DNA from: an uncultured Clostridium sp.
Lineage (GTDB): Bacteria > Bacillota > Clostridia > Clostridiales > Clostridiaceae
Reading direction: 5' to 3'
DNA length: 64,000 bases
NCBI RefSeq assembly: GCF_947036855.1
Contig: NZ_CAMQRY010000002.1
Span: forward strand, 19,556 to 83,555
Within the stretch, counting starts at the first letter, position 1; the number at the start of each line of letters is the position of its first letter. The notes below the pieces were generated by a model. It did not search any database, had not been told where the DNA came from, and saw only the letters and a list, made by a program, of their open reading frames with translations. The translations under genes and the position numbers were made by a program. Shown piece by piece: positions 50,966 to 60,205 of this stretch.

Positions 50966-51877
50966 ATGTTTGGTGGAATATTTAATAAACTAAAAGAAGG
51001 TCTTAGTAAAACAAGAGATAACCTTACTGATAAAATAAATGAAACTTTAAAACTTGCAGTTACTATTGATGATGATTTATATGAGGAGCTTGAAGAGGCT
51101 TTAATAACTTCTGATGTAGGAATGGAGACAACAGTTGCTATAATAGATAATTTAAAGAAGAAGATAAGAAAAGAAAAAATTAATGATCCACAGGAAATAA
51201 AGCCTGCACTTAAGGCGGTTGTTGAAGAAATGCTTTTATCAGGTTCAGAAAAAACTGTAGATAATGGTAAGAAAAAAGTTTTACTTGTTATAGGTGTAAA
51301 TGGAGTTGGTAAAACAACTTCAATAGGAAAACTTGCAGCAAAGTATAAAGCTGGAAATAAGAAGGTTCTTCTAGCCGCAGCAGATACATTTAGAGCAGCA
51401 GCAATAGATCAGTTAGTAGTATGGAGCGAACGTTCTGGTGTTGATATAATTAAACATACAGAAGGATCAGACCCAGCTGCTGTAGTTTTTGATGCAGTTT
51501 CTGCTGCAAAGGCTAGAAATGTAGATGTTTTAATATGTGATACTGCTGGAAGACTTCATAATAAGAAAAATTTAATGGATGAACTTGCAAAGATTAATAG
51601 AATTATAGATAGAGAGCTTGGAGATATAGAAAAAGAAACTTTACTAGTTTTAGATGCTACTACAGGACAAAATGCAGTAATACAAGCAAAGCAATTTATG
51701 GAGTCATGTCCTATTGATGGTATAATACTTACAAAGCTTGATGGAACTGCAAAAGGTGGAGTTGTAATATCAATAAAAACAACTTTAGATATTCCGGTAA
51801 GATATATAGGTGTTGGAGAAGCAATAGAGGATCTTCAAGAATTTGATCCAAAAAGTTTTGCAGATGCATTATTATAA
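50966..51877 (+). CDS. ftsY: Signal recognition particle receptor FtsY
   Basis: GVNGVGKTTSIGKLA, DTAGRLHNK; start moved to ATG 50966. Confidence 0.96.
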   Translation: MFGGIFNKLKEGLSKTRDNLTDKINETLKLAVTIDDDLYEELEEALITSDVGMETTVAIIDNLKKKIRKEKINDPQEIKPALKAVVEEMLLSGSEKTVDNGKKKVLLVIGVNGVGKTTSIGKLAAKYKAGNKKVLLAAADTFRAAAIDQLVVWSERSGVDIIKHTEGSDPAAVVFDAVSAAKARNVDVLICDTAGRLHNKKNLMDELAKINRIIDRELGDIEKETLLVLDATTGQNAVIQAKQFMESCPIDGIILTKLDGTAKGGVVISIKTTLDIPVRYIGVGEAIEDLQEFDPKSFADALL

Positions 51878-51961
51878 AAAATAGAAAAGTTTTAGGAGAT
51901 TTTAATTTGATAATTTACAAATGGCTTTAAAACAGATTTATAGAGAAAAAATATTTTAAGG

Positions 51962-51985
51962 GTGTTAAGTAAAAATACTTGACAC
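51962..51985. promoter_or_regulatory. Operator-like dyad overlapping -35 of ylxM-ffh promoter
   Basis: GTGTTAAGTA-AAAA-TACTTGACAC, 9/10 symmetric positions. Confidence 0.5.
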
Positions 51986-52007
51986 TAATAAAAAATTCTG
52001 ATAATAT
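51979..52007 (+). promoter_or_regulatory. Promoter of ylxM-ffh-rpsP: TTGACA-N17-TAATAT
   Basis: Hexamers at 51979-51984 and 52002-52007. Confidence 0.85.
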
Positions 52008-52031
52008 ATCATTTGTAAGTAAGGTGGTTAT

Positions 52032-52355
52032 ATGGAAGATAGATTTGAAATATCAATGTTATTAGACTACTATAGTTCCTTACTAACTGAGAAACAGCTT
52101 AACATAATGAATCTTTATTTTAATGAAGATTTATCTTTAGCTGAAATAGCGGATTTAAATCAAACAAGTAGGCAAGCAACCTTTGATTTAATAAAAAGAT
52201 GTTCGAAACAATTATCAGTTTATGAGGGAAAACTCAAACTATTGGATAAATACAGACAAAGAGTTATTCTGAAAGAAGAATTACTTGATAAACTATCAAA
52301 ACATGGTAATATTAAATTAATTGATAGTTATATAGATGAGATTATAAACGCATAG
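52032..52355 (+). CDS. ylxM: YlxM family DNA-binding/SRP-associated protein
   Basis: LLDYYSSLLTEKQLNIMNLYFNEDLSLAEIADLNQTSRQA; upstream of ffh. Confidence 0.94.
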   Translation: MEDRFEISMLLDYYSSLLTEKQLNIMNLYFNEDLSLAEIADLNQTSRQATFDLIKRCSKQLSVYEGKLKLLDKYRQRVILKEELLDKLSKHGNIKLIDSYIDEIINA

Positions 52356-52366
52356 GAGGATTGAAC

Positions 52367-53725
52367 ATGGCTTTTGATAATTTAGCATCGAAATTACAAG
52401 ATGCATTTAAAAAGTTAAAAGGTAAAGGTAGACTAACTGAAAAAGATATAAAAGAAGCTATGAGAGAAGTTAAACTTGCTTTATTAGAAGCAGACGTAAA
52501 CTTCAAAGTTGTTAAGGAGTTTATTAAAGCAGTTAGTGAAAAATGTAATGGTGAAGATGTTTTAACAAGCTTGACACCAGGGCAACAAGTCATTAAAATA
52601 GTAAACGAAGAACTTACAGATCTTATGGGGCAGTCAGAGAGTAAGATTAATTACTCATCAAATGGGATTACAGTACTTATGATGGTTGGACTTCAGGGTG
52701 CAGGTAAAACTACAATGACTGGTAAACTTGCTTTACATTTAAGAAAGCAAAATAAAAAGCCTCTTTTAGTAGCATGTGATATTTATAGACCAGCTGCTAT
52801 CAAACAATTAGAAGTTGTAGGTAAACAAATAGATATACCAGTTTTCTCAATGGGAGATAAGGTTAAAGCTGTAGATATAGCAAAAGCCGGAATTGAACAT
52901 GCTAGAGAAAATGGAAATACTGTTGTTATAATAGATACAGCAGGAAGACTTCATATAGATGAAGAGTTAATGCAAGAACTTAAAGATGTTAAGGAAGTTA
53001 CAAATCCAAGTGAAATATTACTTGTTGTAGATTCAATGACAGGACAAGATGCAGTAAATGTAGCACAAACATTCAACCAGAGTTTAGAGATAACTGGAGT
53101 TATACTAACAAAGCTTGATGGTGATACAAGAGGTGGAGCAGCTCTTTCAATAAGAAAGGTAGCAGAGAAACCAATTAAATTTATCGGGACAGGGGAAAAG
53201 ATGAGTGACATCGAAGTATTCCACCCAGATAGAATGGCATCAAGAATTCTTGGTATGGGAGATGTACTATCTCTTATAGAAAAGGCTCAAGAGTCAATAG
53301 ATCAAGATGAAGCTGCAGAACTTGCAAAAAAGATGACAAATCAAGATTTTAATTTTGATGATTATCTTAAAGCAATGGAGCAAATGAAAAAACTTGGACC
53401 AATAACAAAACTTATGGAAATGATACCAGGAGTTAACTCAAAAGAGTTAGAGGGGTTAGATTTATCTAATGGAGAGAAAGAGATGGATAAGACTAAGTCT
53501 ATTATCTACTCAATGTCTAGCAAAGAAAGAAAAAATCCTAACTTATTAAATGGTTCAAATTCAAGAAAGAAAAGAATTGCAAAAGGTTCAGGAACAACAA
53601 TTCAAGACGTTAATAAACTCATAAAAGGTCATGCAATGATGAAAAAACAAATGAAGCAATTCAAGTCAATGTCTAAAGGGGCTGGAAAGAAAGGTTTGTT
53701 TGGTAAAATGCCATTTATGAAGTAA
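52367..53725 (+). CDS. ffh: Signal recognition particle protein Ffh
   Basis: GLQGAGKTTMTGKLA, DTAGRLHIDEELM, Met-rich M domain; start moved to ATG 52367. Confidence 0.97.
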   Translation: MAFDNLASKLQDAFKKLKGKGRLTEKDIKEAMREVKLALLEADVNFKVVKEFIKAVSEKCNGEDVLTSLTPGQQVIKIVNEELTDLMGQSESKINYSSNGITVLMMVGLQGAGKTTMTGKLALHLRKQNKKPLLVACDIYRPAAIKQLEVVGKQIDIPVFSMGDKVKAVDIAKAGIEHARENGNTVVIIDTAGRLHIDEELMQELKDVKEVTNPSEILLVVDSMTGQDAVNVAQTFNQSLEITGVILTKLDGDTRGGAALSIRKVAEKPIKFIGTGEKMSDIEVFHPDRMASRILGMGDVLSLIEKAQESIDQDEAAELAKKMTNQDFNFDDYLKAMEQMKKLGPITKLMEMIPGVNSKELEGLDLSNGEKEMDKTKSIIYSMSSKERKNPNLLNGSNSRKKRIAKGSGTTIQDVNKLIKGHAMMKKQMKQFKSMSKGAGKKGLFGKMPFMK

Positions 53726-53765
53726 TATATATTAAGCATTATCTTGTAAAGGAGGTGAATATGAC

Positions 53766-54014
53766 ATGGCAGTAAAAATAAGATTAAAAAGAATGGGTGC
53801 TCACAAATCACCTTTCTATAGAATAGTTGTAGCTGACGCTAGAGCTCCTAGAGATGGTAAATTCATCGAAGAGATCGGTTACTACAATCCAATCGCTAAG
53901 CCAGAAGCTGACGTTAAAATAAACGCAGAGAAGGCTGTTAAGTGGTTAGGGAACGGTGCTCAACCAACAGATGTTGTTAAGAGACTTTTCGCTAAAGCTG
54001 GAATCAGCAAATAG
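53766..54014 (+). CDS. rpsP: 30S ribosomal protein S16
   Basis: [26 protein letters not shown]. Confidence 0.98.
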   Translation: MAVKIRLKRMGAHKSPFYRIVVADARAPRDGKFIEEIGYYNPIAKPEADVKINAEKAVKWLGNGAQPTDVVKRLFAKAGISK

Positions 54015-54022
54015 TTTTCAAT

Positions 54023-54057
54023 GGAGGTGAGCTGCTAAGTTCTTTAGCAGACTATGT
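54023..54057 (+). promoter_or_regulatory. khpA leader: SD GGAGGTGA (54023-54030), 7-bp hairpin (54032-54050), 7 nt, ATG
   Basis: CTGCTAA (54032-54038) / TTAGCAG (54044-54050). Confidence 0.75.
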
Positions 54058-54285
54058 ATGGTAGAATTAGTTGAACTAATCGTTAAATCATTAGTAGACT
54101 CTCCATCTGAAGTTATTATTACAGAAGAAGTGAGAGAAGACAAAATTATACTAAAGCTAAAAGTATCTGAAAATGATACTGGAAGAATCATAGGAAAACA
54201 AGGCAAAGTTGCTAAGGCAATAAGAACTGTTATAAAAGCAGCTTCTAACAAAGAAAATAAAAAAGTTGAACTAGATATTATATAA
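54058..54285 (+). CDS. khpA: KH-domain RNA-binding protein KhpA (YlqC)
   Basis: GRIIGKQGKVAKAIRTVIKAA KH motif; rpsP-khpA-rimM context. Confidence 0.94.
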   Translation: MVELVELIVKSLVDSPSEVIITEEVREDKIILKLKVSENDTGRIIGKQGKVAKAIRTVIKAASNKENKKVELDII

Positions 54286-54286
54286 A

Positions 54287-54316
54287 AAAGAGTTAGGGTG
54301 ACCTAACTCTTTTTAT
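54287..54316 (+). terminator. Terminator after khpA
   Basis: AAAGAGTTAGG-GTGA-CCTAACTCTTT. Confidence 0.88.
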
Positions 54317-54346
54317 CCATATAAATATAAAAAGAGGTGACTGGTT

Positions 54347-54850
54347 ATGGAAGAGTTTTTAAGAGTTGGACAAATAATAAACACACATGGAGTAATGGGT
54401 GAAGTTAAAGTTATGCCACTTACTGATGATATGAAAAGATTTAAAGAATTAAAAGAAGTTTATTTAGATGGTAAAAAAGTTAAAATTGAAAATGTTAAGT
54501 TTTTAAAAGATAAGGTTGTTTTAAAATTAGATTGTATAACTTCTATGAATGAAGCAGAAAAATATAAGTTTAAAAGACCTTATCTTGAAGTTAAAAGAAG
54601 CGAGGCTGTAGAGCTTCCAGAAGATACTTTCTTTGTTACTGATTTAATAGGATGTACTGTTAAAGATACAGAAGATTTTGTTTATGGTGAAATAGCAGAA
54701 GTTATTAAAACAGGAAGCAATGATGTTTACTGGGTAAAAGGAAATAAAGAAATTTTAGTTCCTGTTTTAAAAGAATTTGTAAATGTAATAGATGTTAAAA
54801 GTAAAACAGTTATTATAAGACCTTCAGGAGAATGGAACCATGAAAGTTAA
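54347..54850 (+). CDS. rimM: Ribosome maturation factor RimM
   Basis: [20 protein letters not shown]-barrel; upstream of trmD. Confidence 0.96.
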   Translation: MEEFLRVGQIINTHGVMGEVKVMPLTDDMKRFKELKEVYLDGKKVKIENVKFLKDKVVLKLDCITSMNEAEKYKFKRPYLEVKRSEAVELPEDTFFVTDLIGCTVKDTEDFVYGEIAEVIKTGSNDVYWVKGNKEILVPVLKEFVNVIDVKSKTVIIRPSGEWNHES

Positions 54851-55565
54851 TATCTTAACTCTTTTTCCAGGGATGTTTGATATATTTTCACATAGTATAA
54901 TGGGAAGAGCTGTAGAAAATAATATTTTAGATATAAAAGCTACAGATATTAGAGATTATACAAAGAATAAACATAAAAAAGTTGATGATTCTCCTTATGG
55001 CGGAGGAGCAGGTATGGTAATGGCACCACAACCTGTTGTTGATGCTATTAGAGATGTAAAAAAAACTAATAAGGGAAAGGTTATATTCCTTGGACCAAGA
55101 GGTAGAACCTTTAATCAAGAGCTTGCAGGTGAGCTTGCAAAGGAAGAAGAACTTATATTTGTTTGTGGACATTATGAAGGTATTGATGAGAGAGTTTATA
55201 AATATTTTGATATGGAAATTTCACTTGGAGATTTTATTTTAACAGGTGGAGAAATGGCAGCAATACCAGTAATTGATAGTATTTGTAGACTTATTCCAGA
55301 TGTTTTAGGTAAAGAAGAGAGCTTTCAGGAAGAGTCTTTTTATGATGGAACTTTAGAATATCCTCATTATACAAGACCTTTTGAATTTGAAGGTGATAGT
55401 GTTCCTGAAATTCTAATATCAGGTCATCATGAGAATATTAGAAAATGGAGAAGAAAAAAATCTCTTCTAATAACAAGACATAGAAGAAAAGATTTATTTG
55501 ATAAGCTTTCTTTATCAAAGGAAGATATCAAGTTGCTTAAAGATAAAGAGAAATTTGTTGATTAG
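54840..55565 (+). CDS. trmD: tRNA (guanine-37-N1)-methyltransferase TrmD
   Basis: [42 protein letters not shown]. Confidence 0.97.
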   Translation: MKVNILTLFPGMFDIFSHSIMGRAVENNILDIKATDIRDYTKNKHKKVDDSPYGGGAGMVMAPQPVVDAIRDVKKTNKGKVIFLGPRGRTFNQELAGELAKEEELIFVCGHYEGIDERVYKYFDMEISLGDFILTGGEMAAIPVIDSICRLIPDVLGKEESFQEESFYDGTLEYPHYTRPFEFEGDSVPEILISGHHENIRKWRRKKSLLITRHRRKDLFDKLSLSKEDIKLLKDKEKFVD

Positions 55566-55586
55566 TATGTAAACATATGATACAAT
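55558..55586 (+). promoter_or_regulatory. rplS promoter TTGATT-N17-TACAAT overlapping trmD stop
   Basis: Hexamers at 55558-55563 and 55581-55586. Confidence 0.7.
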
Positions 55587-55592
55587 AAATTT

Positions 55593-55645
55593 TGTGCTAG
55601 TACGGGCGTTCCTCTGGCAAACTATGTTTAAGAGCGTCACATTAT
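55593..55645 (+). ncRNA. Probable ribosomal protein L19 mRNA leader
   Basis: GTGCTAGTACGGGCGTTCCTCTGGCAAACTATGTTTAAGAGCGTCACAT directly upstream of rplS; internal CTCT..AAAC/GTTT..AGAG pairing and GTG/CAC closing. Confidence 0.55.
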
Positions 55646-55669
55646 AATTAATCAAGGAGGGAATGCACA

Positions 55670-56020
55670 ATGAACGAATTAATAAGATCAATAGAACAAG
55701 AGCAAATCAGAACAGATATAGCTGAATTCCATGTAGGGGATACAGTTAAAGTTTACGTTAAAATCACTGAGGGTGAAAAAGAAAGAGTTCAAATGTTCGA
55801 AGGAACAGTTATCAAAAGACAACACGGAGGAATCAGAGAAACTTTTACAGTTAGAAGATTAATCAGTGGTATGGGTGTTGAAAGAACTTTCCCAGTTAAC
55901 GCACCTTCATTAGACAGATTAGAAGTTGTTAGAAGAGGTAAAGTTAGAAGAGCTAGATTATTCTACTTAAGAGATAGAGTAGGAAAAGCTGCTAAAGTTA
56001 AAGAATTAAGAATTAGATAA
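55670..56020 (+). CDS. rplS: 50S ribosomal protein L19
   Basis: [29 protein letters not shown]. Confidence 0.98.
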   Translation: MNELIRSIEQEQIRTDIAEFHVGDTVKVYVKITEGEKERVQMFEGTVIKRQHGGIRETFTVRRLISGMGVERTFPVNAPSLDRLEVVRRGKVRRARLFYLRDRVGKAAKVKELRIR

Positions 56021-56044
56021 TTTAATCTAATTGATATAGAAAAC

Positions 56045-56072
56045 AGGGGCTAGTGATAGCCCCGTTTTTTAT
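56045..56072 (+). terminator. Terminator after rplS
   Basis: GGGGCTA-gtga-TAGCCCC-GTTTTTT. Confidence 0.93.
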
Positions 56073-56127
56073 TATACGGATAATTTTGTACTTAACATAT
56101 ATATAAGATTTGAAGGGAGATACACAT

Positions 56128-57291
56128 ATGACAACAATACAATGGTTTCCAGGGCATATGGCTAAAACAAGAAGGAAATTAGAAGAAAATTTAGCACTTG
56201 TTGATGCAGTTATAGAAATTAGAGATGCAAGAATCCCAAGAGCTTCTATGAATCCAGAAATAGATAAAATTTGTGGTGATAAACCTAGAATAATACTTCT
56301 TAATAAAAGTGATCTAGCAAATTCTAATATAACAAGAGCATGGAGTAATGAATTAAATAATGCAACAACTACTGTTTTAGAAGTAAACGCTTTAAATGGT
56401 AAGGGAATGCAAACTATAAAACCTGCACTTGATGCATTATTAAAAGAAAAGCACGATAGATTGAAGAGAAAAGGTCTTGTAAAAATGGTTACGAGAGCTA
56501 TGGTTGTAGGTATACCAAATGTAGGTAAATCTACTTTTATTAATAAAATGGCTAAAAATAATATAGCTAAAACTGGAGATAGACCAGGACTTACTAAAAA
56601 TACTCAGTGGATTAAGACTAAACTTGATATTGATCTTTTAGATACACCAGGTGTTTTATGGCCTAAGTTTGAAGATAAGAGTATTGGTTATAATTTAGCC
56701 TTTACAGGTGCTATAAAAGACGAAATAATGGATACTGAAGAACTTGTTTATAAACTTATAGAGAAGTTAACTTTAGTAGCTCCAAATGAACTTAAAAAAA
56801 GATATGATTTAGACTATATATCTGATAATCCTATAGATAATTTAGATAGGATTGCTAAAAAAAGAGGATGTATTATGTCTGGTGGTAGAATAAATTATAA
56901 TAGAATTTCTGCTATATTCCTTGATGAATTTAGAGGTGGAGTTATAGGGAATATATCTTTAGAAGGTCCTCGTGATGTAATTGAAGAAGAGCAACTTGAT
57001 GATGTTGAAAAAACTGAAGAGCAAGTTACAAAAGAATATAAAAAAGCTAAAAAAGAAAAGAAGAAGTTAAAAGCTAGAATAGCTAGAGATTCAAGAGAAC
57101 TTCAAGAAACTCAAGATGCTAAAAAAGCTAAAAAAGATGCTAAAAAAACTAATTTCAAAGAGTATCAAGAGCTTAAAAAAGCAAAAGATGCAGCTGGTGA
57201 GAAAAAGAAAAAAGTAACATCTAAGAAGCCGGCAGCAAAAGGTACAAAGGGAATTAAAGATAGACGTGAAGCTAAAGATAAGAGAAGATAG
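56128..57291 (+). CDS. ylqF: Ribosome biogenesis GTPase YlqF/RbgA with long Lys-rich C-terminal tail
   Basis: IQWFPGHMAKTRR, NKSDL, GIPNVGKSTFINK, DTPGVLWPK; start moved to ATG 56128. Confidence 0.93.
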   Translation: MTTIQWFPGHMAKTRRKLEENLALVDAVIEIRDARIPRASMNPEIDKICGDKPRIILLNKSDLANSNITRAWSNELNNATTTVLEVNALNGKGMQTIKPALDALLKEKHDRLKRKGLVKMVTRAMVVGIPNVGKSTFINKMAKNNIAKTGDRPGLTKNTQWIKTKLDIDLLDTPGVLWPKFEDKSIGYNLAFTGAIKDEIMDTEELVYKLIEKLTLVAPNELKKRYDLDYISDNPIDNLDRIAKKRGCIMSGGRINYNRISAIFLDEFRGGVIGNISLEGPRDVIEEEQLDDVEKTEEQVTKEYKKAKKEKKKLKARIARDSRELQETQDAKKAKKDAKKTNFKEYQELKKAKDAAGEKKKKVTSKKPAAKGTKGIKDRREAKDKRR

Positions 57292-57321
57292 ACTTTGATT
57301 AAGATATGTTAGGAGATATTT

Positions 57322-58140
57322 ATGGAAAGTTTAATAAATTCAATATTTGAAAATTTAAAAAATTACTCTTATAAGATTATAAATGATAGTGTTAAGAGTA
57401 TTGAAATTTCTACTGAAAATATGACTAATATAGAAAAGATAATTTCTTTATTAGTATTAGATGATAGAAAAAATGTTTCGACACTTGGAGTTAGACTTGA
57501 AAAAAATACTGAAAAATATAAAAGCGAAATTAAAAGAGTAAAAACTATGTATGAGTTTGATAGATTAGCAAAAGAGGGGAATTACCTTGCTGGAGTGGAT
57601 GAAGTTGGTAGAGGACCGCTTGCAGGACCAATAGTGGCTGCTGCAGTTATTTTAGATTTAGATAATATAGATGATATTATACTTGAGATAAATGATTCTA
57701 AGTTGTTATCAGAAGCTAAAAGAGAGCGATTAGCTAAGGAAATTAAAAAGAGAGCTATTGCATACTGTATATCTGAAAAATCAAATGATGAAATAGATAC
57801 ACAGGGATTATCATATTGTAATAATCAAATATTTATAGATAGCTGTCAGGGGCTTAATATAAATGTAGGAATGGTTTTATCAGATGGATACCTTATAAAG
57901 AATTATAATGGCTTAAATAAGGCTGTTATAAAGGGCGATAGAAAGAGTGCTTCAATAGCATGTGCATCTATTATAGCTAAGGTATATAGGGATAATTTAA
58001 TGAAAGAATATGATAGTGTATATACTGGTTATGATTTTTCAAATAATGTTGGGTATGGAACTAAAAAACACTTAGAGGGATTAAAAGAATTTGGCCTTAC
58101 TAAAATACATAGAAAAAGTTTTATAAAAAATTTGATTTAA
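57322..58140 (+). CDS. rnhB: Ribonuclease HII
   Basis: LAGVDEVGRGPLAGPIVAAAVIL, NDSKLLSEAKRE. Confidence 0.95.
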   Translation: MESLINSIFENLKNYSYKIINDSVKSIEISTENMTNIEKIISLLVLDDRKNVSTLGVRLEKNTEKYKSEIKRVKTMYEFDRLAKEGNYLAGVDEVGRGPLAGPIVAAAVILDLDNIDDIILEINDSKLLSEAKRERLAKEIKKRAIAYCISEKSNDEIDTQGLSYCNNQIFIDSCQGLNINVGMVLSDGYLIKNYNGLNKAVIKGDRKSASIACASIIAKVYRDNLMKEYDSVYTGYDFSNNVGYGTKKHLEGLKEFGLTKIHRKSFIKNLI

Positions 58141-58144
58141 ATAA

Positions 58145-58176
58145 AAAACTCCTTATCATATGATAAGGGGTTTTTA
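58145..58176. terminator. Bidirectional terminator between rnhB and yraN
   Basis: CCTTATC-ATAT-GATAAGG with flanking A/T tracts. Confidence 0.85.
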
Positions 58177-58177
58177 T

Positions 58178-58543
58178 TTATCTAAAAGCATCTTCTAAAT
58201 GATTGATTTTGTAATCTGAATTTGTGGGACTTAGAAATATTTCTATAACATCAAATCTAATATATCGATTGTATTCATTATTTTTATGGATATAATAGAG
58301 TGCTGTTTTTTTGATGTTTTTAATTTTATTAAAATTTATAGATTCTAAAGGTGTGCCAAATTTAAAATACATTCGAGATTTTACTTCTGTAAATACAAGG
58401 ATTTCTTTATCTAAACTTATTAAATCAATTTCACAATGCTTCGAGAAAAAATTCTTTTTTATAATTTTATGATTTTTTGAAATAAGATAATCACTTGCAA
58501 GACTTTCACCATAGAAACCTATTTTTTTATTAAGAGTTTTCAT
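58178..58543 (-). CDS. yraN: YraN family endonuclease-like protein (start at ATG 58543)
   Basis: GFYGESLASDYLISKNHKIIKKNFFSKHCEIDLI...EVKSR. Confidence 0.93.
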   Translation of the reverse strand: MKTLNKKIGFYGESLASDYLISKNHKIIKKNFFSKHCEIDLISLDKEILVFTEVKSRMYFKFGTPLESINFNKIKNIKKTALYYIHKNNEYNRYIRFDVIEIFLSPTNSDYKINHLEDAFR

Positions 58544-58687
58544 TTTATCACCTATTTTAATTATTACCAAATTTTTGATTTTTAAGACTAAAATTTAGTT
58601 TGTTTGATAAATTTAGAATAAATGTTTAAAAACTTTAAAATAGGTTATTAATTTAATATGAATTAATTTTAAAGAAGAGGTGATTAT

Positions 58688-60205
58688 ATGGCAGTTACAC
58701 TACTTAGTGCAGCACATAGAGGGATTGAAGGAGTTTTAATTAGAATTGAGGTTAATATATCAAAGGGATTACCAGGGTTTAATATTGTAGGGCTTGCTGA
58801 TATATCGGTAAAAGAATCAAAAGAGAGGGTTAGAACTGCGATAGAAAATTCTAGTTATAACTTTCCTTTAGGGAGAATTACAGTTAATTTAGCACCAGCA
58901 AATATACCTAAAAAAGGGTCTTTTCTAGATTTAGCGATTGCGATTGCTATACTTGTTGAGAGTAATCAAATTAAAAATATTGAAAATGAAGAGTTTTTAT
59001 TTCTTGGTGAGCTTTCTTTAAATGGAGAGCTAAGAAAAGTAAATGGAGCTTTATCAGCGGTGATAGAAGCAAAGGGAAATAATATCAACAAAGTTATATT
59101 GCCTAGTGAGAATGTCGAAGAATGTAGGAATGTGAAGGGTGTAGAAATATACGGAATTAATAATTTAAAAGAAGTTATAGAGTTTTTAAATTATAGACAT
59201 TTATTACCTGAAAAGGAGTGTGAGTTTGAAGCTGTAGATGCAGAAATTTTAGAGTTTGATAGTATAAGAGGTCAAGATGGTGCAAAGAGAGCTCTTATGA
59301 TTTGTGCAGCAGGGGGACATAATATAATATTGCAAGGACCACCAGGGTGTGGAAAAACACTTCTTGCAAAATCATTGATAGAATTACTACCTAAAATGGA
59401 CTTTGATGAAGCTCTAGAGGTTAATAAAATTTATAGTATTAATGGTAAACTTAATGATGGTTTTATTAATAAAAGACCATTTAGAACACCACATCATACT
59501 ATAACTAAGGTAGGACTTCTTGGTGGAGGAAGAGAAATTTCTTTAGGAGAAATATCACTAGCACATAAAGGTGTAATATTTTTAGATGAACTTTTAGAAT
59601 TTGAAAGAAGTACTATAGAAGGACTTAGAGAACCTATAGAGAGTAAAAAAATAAGAATAACAAGAAATAAAGGAAGTATTGATTATCCAGCTGATTTTAC
59701 ATTTGTTGGAGCATTTAATCCATGTCCTTGTGGAAATTTTTTGAGTGGAATTGAGGGGAGAAAATGTATTTGTAGTGATGGGGCTATAAAGAAATATGAA
59801 AATAAATTATCAAAGGCTATGAGGGATAGAATTGATATATTTTCATTTGTTACATATGTTGATTATAGTAGTCTTCGAGAAGTGAATAATAAACCTAAAT
59901 TGGATGTTAAAAAGGCAATTGAAAAAGCGAGGTATTTACAAAAAGAGAGATATAAAAAACTTGGTATAAATACGAATTCTGAAATTGATTATAAGTATAT
60001 AGATGAGTATATTTTACTTAGCAAAGAAGCAAATTTACTACTACAGGAAATATATGAAAAATTTGCTGTAAGTAGTAGAGTTTTACATAAAATAATAAAG
60101 ATTTCTAGGACTATAGCTGATCTTGAAGATGCAGAAGACATAAGGGTTGAACATATATATGAAGCTTTAGGGTATAGAAAAAATATAAGGGGGGAAGTTA
60201 TATAA
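58688..60205 (+). CDS. YifB/ComM family Mg chelatase-like AAA ATPase
   Basis: GLPGFNIVGLADISVKESKERVR, GPPGCGKT, FVGAFNPCPCG. Confidence 0.94.
   Translation: MAVTLLSAAHRGIEGVLIRIEVNISKGLPGFNIVGLADISVKESKERVRTAIENSSYNFPLGRITVNLAPANIPKKGSFLDLAIAIAILVESNQIKNIENEEFLFLGELSLNGELRKVNGALSAVIEAKGNNINKVILPSENVEECRNVKGVEIYGINNLKEVIEFLNYRHLLPEKECEFEAVDAEILEFDSIRGQDGAKRALMICAAGGHNIILQGPPGCGKTLLAKSLIELLPKMDFDEALEVNKIYSINGKLNDGFINKRPFRTPHHTITKVGLLGGGREISLGEISLAHKGVIFLDELLEFERSTIEGLREPIESKKIRITRNKGSIDYPADFTFVGAFNPCPCGNFLSGIEGRKCICSDGAIKKYENKLSKAMRDRIDIFSFVTYVDYSSLREVNNKPKLDVKKAIEKARYLQKERYKKLGINTNSEIDYKYIDEYILLSKEANLLLQEIYEKFAVSSRVLHKIIKISRTIADLEDAEDIRVEHIYEALGYRKNIRGEVI

Noticed and set aside
51911-51960. 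Short ORF MALKQIYREKIF in the ftsY-ylxM gap
   Set aside because: 12 codons, no SD, AT-rich gap; not supportable as a gene.
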